From positions 7,787,169 to 7,851,168 of the forward strand of contig OZ038439.1 of assembly GCA_964036275.1 (NCBI GenBank): a DNA stretch of 64,000 bases, in the 5' to 3' direction. This DNA is from Litoditis marina. Taxonomy: Eukaryota; Nematoda; Chromadorea; Rhabditida; Rhabditidae. The notes under the pieces are model-generated. The model saw only the letters and a program-made list of their open reading frames with translations. It did no database searches and had not been told where the DNA came from. Position 1 is the first letter of the stretch. Each line of letters opens with the position of its first letter. This document shows, piece by piece, positions 60,201 to 64,000 of this stretch. The position numbers and the translations under genes are program-made.

Positions 60201-61670
60201 AACTATGAGTACAATCCTGTCTTATCAAAAGCAAAGCATGAGTAGCACGCTTTCATTAACGTGATTTGGCTTATTCACGGAATTTTTGTTAACGTAGCAA
60301 AATAAGATGGGTTTAGCTGAAGGGTGAATAATAGTAGTTTTACACAAGGAACAATACTACCTGTAATCTTATTTAGGGATGAACTATGAGTACAATCCTG
60401 TTTTCTCGAAAACAAAGCATGAGTGGCACGCTTTCATTAACGTGATTTGGCTTAGTCACGGAATTTTGACAACGTAGCACAATAAGATGGGTTTAGCTGT
60501 AGGGTGAATAATAGTAGTTTTGGACAGGAACCAAAACTGCTTGTAATCTTATTTGGGGATAAACTATGAGTACAAGCCTGTCTTATCAAAAGCAAAGCAT
60601 GAGTAGCACGCTTTCATTAACGTGATTTGGCTTAGTCACGGATATTTGACAACGTAGCAAAATAAGATGGGTTTAGCTGAAGGGTGAATAATAGTAGTTT
60701 TACACAGGGAACAATACTACTTGTAATCTTATTTAGGGATGAACTATGAGTACAATCCTGTCTTATCAAAAGCAAAGCATGAGTAGCACGCTTTCATTAA
60801 CGTGATTTGGCTTAGTCACGGAATTTTTGTTAACGTAGCAAAATAAGATGGGTTTAGCTGAAGGGTGAATAATAGTAGTTTTACACAGGGAACAATACTA
60901 CTTGTAATCTTATTTAGGGATGAACTATGAGTACAATCCTGTCTTATCAAAAGCAAAGCATGAGTAGCACGCTTTCATTAACGTGATTTGGCTTAGTCAC
61001 GGAATTTTTGTTAACGTAGCAAAATAAGATGGGTTTAGCTGAAGGGTGAATAATAGTAGTTTTACACAGGGAACAATACTACTTGTAATCTTATTTAGGG
61101 ATGAACTATGAGTACAATCCTGTCTTATCAAAAGCAAAGCATGAGTAGCACGCTTTCATTAACGTGATTTGGCTTATTCACGGAATTTTTGTTAACGTAG
61201 CAAAATAAGATGGGTTTAGCTGAAGGGTGAATAATAGTAGTTTTACACAAGGAACAATACTACCTGTAATCTTATTTAGGGATGAACTATGAGTACAATC
61301 CTGTTTTCTCGAAAACAAAGCATGAGTGGCACGCTTTCATTAACGTGATTTGGCTTAGTCACGGAATTTTGACAACGTAGCACAATAAGATGGGTTTAGC
61401 TGTAGGGTGAATAATAGTAGTTTTGGACAGGAACCAAAACTGCTTGTAATCTTATTTGGGGATAAACTATGAGTACAAGCCTGTCTTATCAAAAGCAAAG
61501 CATGAGTAGCACGCTTTCATTAACGTGATTTGGCTTAGTCACGGATATTTGACAACGTAGCAAAATAAGATGGGTTTAGCTGAAGGGTGAATAATAGTAG
61601 TTTTGGACAGAAACCAAAACTGCTTGTAATCTTATTTGGGGATAAACTATGAGTACGATCCCGTTTTCAA
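57284..61670. repeat. Satellite array 2, same 180-bp family, inverted, about 24 copies
   Basis: Units are reverse complements of array 1 (TTCATTAACGTGATTTGGC core). A five-unit block at 57301-58200 is repeated almost exactly at 58201-59100 (900 bp). Another five-unit block recurs with a 903-bp period (marker CTGTAATC at 60361 and 61264). Units in the right half carry ACACAGGGAACAATACTAC and a longer TTTTTGTTAACG variant. No coding potential seen. Confidence 0.95.
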
Positions 61671-62389
61671 AAGTTTCGGTTTTTCACATTTTCAGGTTTT
61701 TTAGGTTCAATAAGTGCACAAGTGCATCAAACTAGCTTTTTGATGTCTTGACTTTTGCCCCACATTCATTAAAATGACGAATATCTCACTGCTCCATGGG
61801 AAAATCAGGCTTTTTCATGTTTCTAGAAAATATGTTCGTGGGAAATTCCAGTATAGTTGTATAGCCTACATGATAGTTCTTAGTTTCCAGCCCTAGTTAG
61901 AGTATATGAGAAACAACTCGTGATCAGTACATGACTTGGTCATAGTTGCAGTTCCCAGCCTTTGACGTGTTTTACTTTATTTTGACGTGAGAAAGCGCAT
62001 GCATGACTCGCGTGATATATAGACGTAGAAGACACGTTGACAGTTGGCGTCTCGTTTTCCACGACGTAATACTTTTAAGGGACTGAACACTATTTATGCA
62101 GGCAGACAACGGAACAATCATTTAAAATTCGAAGAAACACCAGACAATCATGTTTGTTCTGTGTTCAAGTCAAACGTGAAACAGAGAACGTGATACAAAG
62201 TTTTATCATCAGTAAATTCTGTAAGTTTGAGGAGGTTTTCTCTACAAATGTATGAAGTCGACACATATAGGTAGAATTGTACATACACCTTTCTTCACTT
62301 TGCCCCGAACGCTAATGGTTACAATATGAGGTGTCGACACTGAACACATACTGTTCTTATACCCATGCGGGTAGATCAAAATGGGCAGT

Positions 62390-62525
62390 TATACTAGAAG
62401 TAAATTGAATAATCACGTAAAGTTAGCATTCTCGTGCACTTTTTCATTGCACGTGTCTGAGTTCTGCTGTGTTTAACGTCAATTTAACACAGTTTCACGT
62501 TACTGTGCAATTGACTTACAGTATA
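62390..62525. mobile_element. TA-flanked 130-bp MITE, copy 8
   Basis: TATACTAGAAGTAAATTG to CAATTGACTTACAGTATA, with a small internal rearrangement (CGTCAATTTAACACAG). Confidence 0.8.
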
Positions 62526-63582
62526 CCGGTCCTCGTGTTTTTGAAGTTTCGGAGAACAACTGAGATGACATGGCGACGCAAGTCGAACCTTCGGAGTGAA
62601 GGCTGTCCCCGGTCTTCCGCCATGCTCCAGTGAAAAGCATGGTCGTTCATCACTTTGAATGTTTTTCGTCCTACTTCCAATTGTACTGAATCGATCTCAT
62701 CGTTGGGAGTTTCCAGAAGTCTCTTTCAATTTCCCTTCCTCTTTTCTCCTCTCTCTCTTTCTTTTCCGAAATCTGGGCGACTCGCCGGCAACCCGCCGCT
62801 AAAAACGGTGGCTGACCTGTTTGTTCTTGACTATTAACAATCACAGTCACTATTTTGTAATATTGGAGAGAACATCTTATAAAAGAGATGTATGTTTTTC
62901 CATAACCGATGTATGTTTTATATTGTTGTTCTATTCGATTCGTCTGCAACCGACAAGCAGAGAACATAGTATTAGCTCATCCAAGTCTACCCCTGACACT
63001 TAATCTGGGTTTGTTTACGAAAGATTAGTCAAATAAGCGTTTGACATGAGACTACTACAAAGGCTTTGCACTACTGACTACTTAGCCATAGTGCAAAATA
63101 AACCAGAAACCAGTGAGAGAGAGGTAGAGAGATCATTCATCTCAAAATACATGGGAATGATAATGTCGGGGACCGAGAAATGTATAGAAACCTATAAACG
63201 TAATTTTCATGAAAATGGGTACTCTGTGCTAATTCAAACCGAGAGTTATTTGTCTACCAGGCGAATTTGGCCGTAATCTTATCGTTTTTGATCCTTATTT
63301 GAATGTGGTCTGAAATAACCTAACCAAAACAACTGGTTGCCCTTCCATCGAACCAAAAGTGGGTTTTAATCTTAGTTCGGCAGCCGTATTACGGTTTCAG
63401 TTAGTTTTCCAACTATTTACCAGAGTAGAAAACACACTACCCAAAACATTTCATCTCTTTTATGCAGCCGTTGGTCAGAATGGCTTACCACACATTCAAT
63501 CTGCTTCACTTCAAGCATACGCAATTTTCTCGCTGCTACATTTTTTGAGATAAAAGTCATCCGAGAAAATGAGCAACGACGT

Positions 63583-63713
63583 TCACTAGAAGTAAATTGA
63601 ATAGTCACGTAAAGTTAGTATTCTAATGAGGCATCATGCACTTTGTCAAGCACGTTTCTGAGTTCTGCTGTGTTTAACATGTTTCACGTGACTGTGCAAT
63701 TGACTAACAGTAG
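63583..63713. mobile_element. TA-flanked 130-bp MITE, copy 9
   Basis: CACTAGAAGTAAATTG to CAATTGACTAACAGTA, directly followed by AGAGACGCAGAG of the GAGACGCAG family. Confidence 0.8.
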
Positions 63714-64000
63714 AGACGCAGAGTGAGATCTGGAACACGGGATACCTTTGCATGCGGGGTTCAGTCTGTCAATGAATGATGCCCAACAGTTTGACCAGTT
63801 GTTCTCTTCACAATTTTCCCAGTTTTCTGCAAAGTGTACAAGTTTTGTGTTCTCAGTACTATAATCCAGAACTAATCTAACCCAGTAAGAGGCTTGTTTT
63901 GGTGTCCAATCAGTCCCAACCACCGTCATTCTAATCAGCGGTTATCTTTTAAACCGACGATGAAACCCTCAACTGAACTATGAGATTTCAGATACTAACT

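Larger units (their letters stand above)
61671..64000. other. Right flank of satellite array 2
   Basis: MITE copies 8 and 9 and a GC-rich patch at 62560-62810. No supported gene. Short open stretches at 62661 (+, MFFVLLPIVLNRSHRW) and ending at 62624 (-, MAEDRGQPSLRRFDLRRHV) could be first exons but lack confirmation. Confidence 0.4.

Overview
The window looks like a gene-poor, repeat-rich piece of a nematode genome, most likely Caenorhabditis or a close relative. It is AT-rich. Convincing exons follow TTTTCAG/TTTCAG acceptors after T-rich tracts, coding exons prefer C or G in the third codon position, and the space between them is full of short palindromic transposon remnants. There is no bacterial or organellar signature. 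Species and chromosome cannot be read from the sequence.

Three genes can be supported, all on the + strand. (1) Positions 25-6148 hold the last six exons of a WDHD1/AND-1/CTF4-like replisome protein, ending in an HMG-box-like module; its last intron is 4.2 kb. (2) About 290 bp downstream starts a gene that can only be seen by joining five small exons across 25.6 kb (6439-32075). It encodes a complete 208-residue secreted, GPI-anchored Ly6/uPAR three-finger protein with exactly ten cysteines in the ectodomain, resembling the ODR-2/HOT family. All splice phases agree. Its first intron holds a 2.6-kb satellite array and its other introns hold many MITEs. (3) Positions 45106-45637 hold a compact two-exon gene for a 114-residue basic protein of unknown function, with a TATA box, three GC/KLF-type boxes and an AATAAA signal.

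The rest is mobile or repetitive DNA. Two arrays of one 180-bp satellite (7543-10107 and 57284-61670) lie in opposite orientation about 47 kb apart, each with multi-unit higher-order duplications. A 130-bp TA-flanked MITE has nine copies. A roughly 195-bp TA-flanked element carries a tRNA-like A-box/B-box cassette (three copies plus a fragment). Further families are a CTGCGTCTC/GAGACGCAG hairpin, a GTAGTTTGATC hairpin, a TTAA-flanked hairpin with about 45-bp arms, GGTTACC, CTCATGAG and CCCGGGCC palindromes, a Helitron-type 3' end, microsatellites, and an unusual number of C9-C18 tracts.

Several stretches (24182-24884, 51999-52377, 53552-54016) read like coding sequence broken by frameshifts and stops, with T-ending codons unlike the three genes. 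They are probably decayed genes or mobile-element remnants of unknown identity. The intervals 32.1-45.0 kb and 46-57 kb hold no gene that can be defended beyond one possible isolated exon near 38.4 kb.
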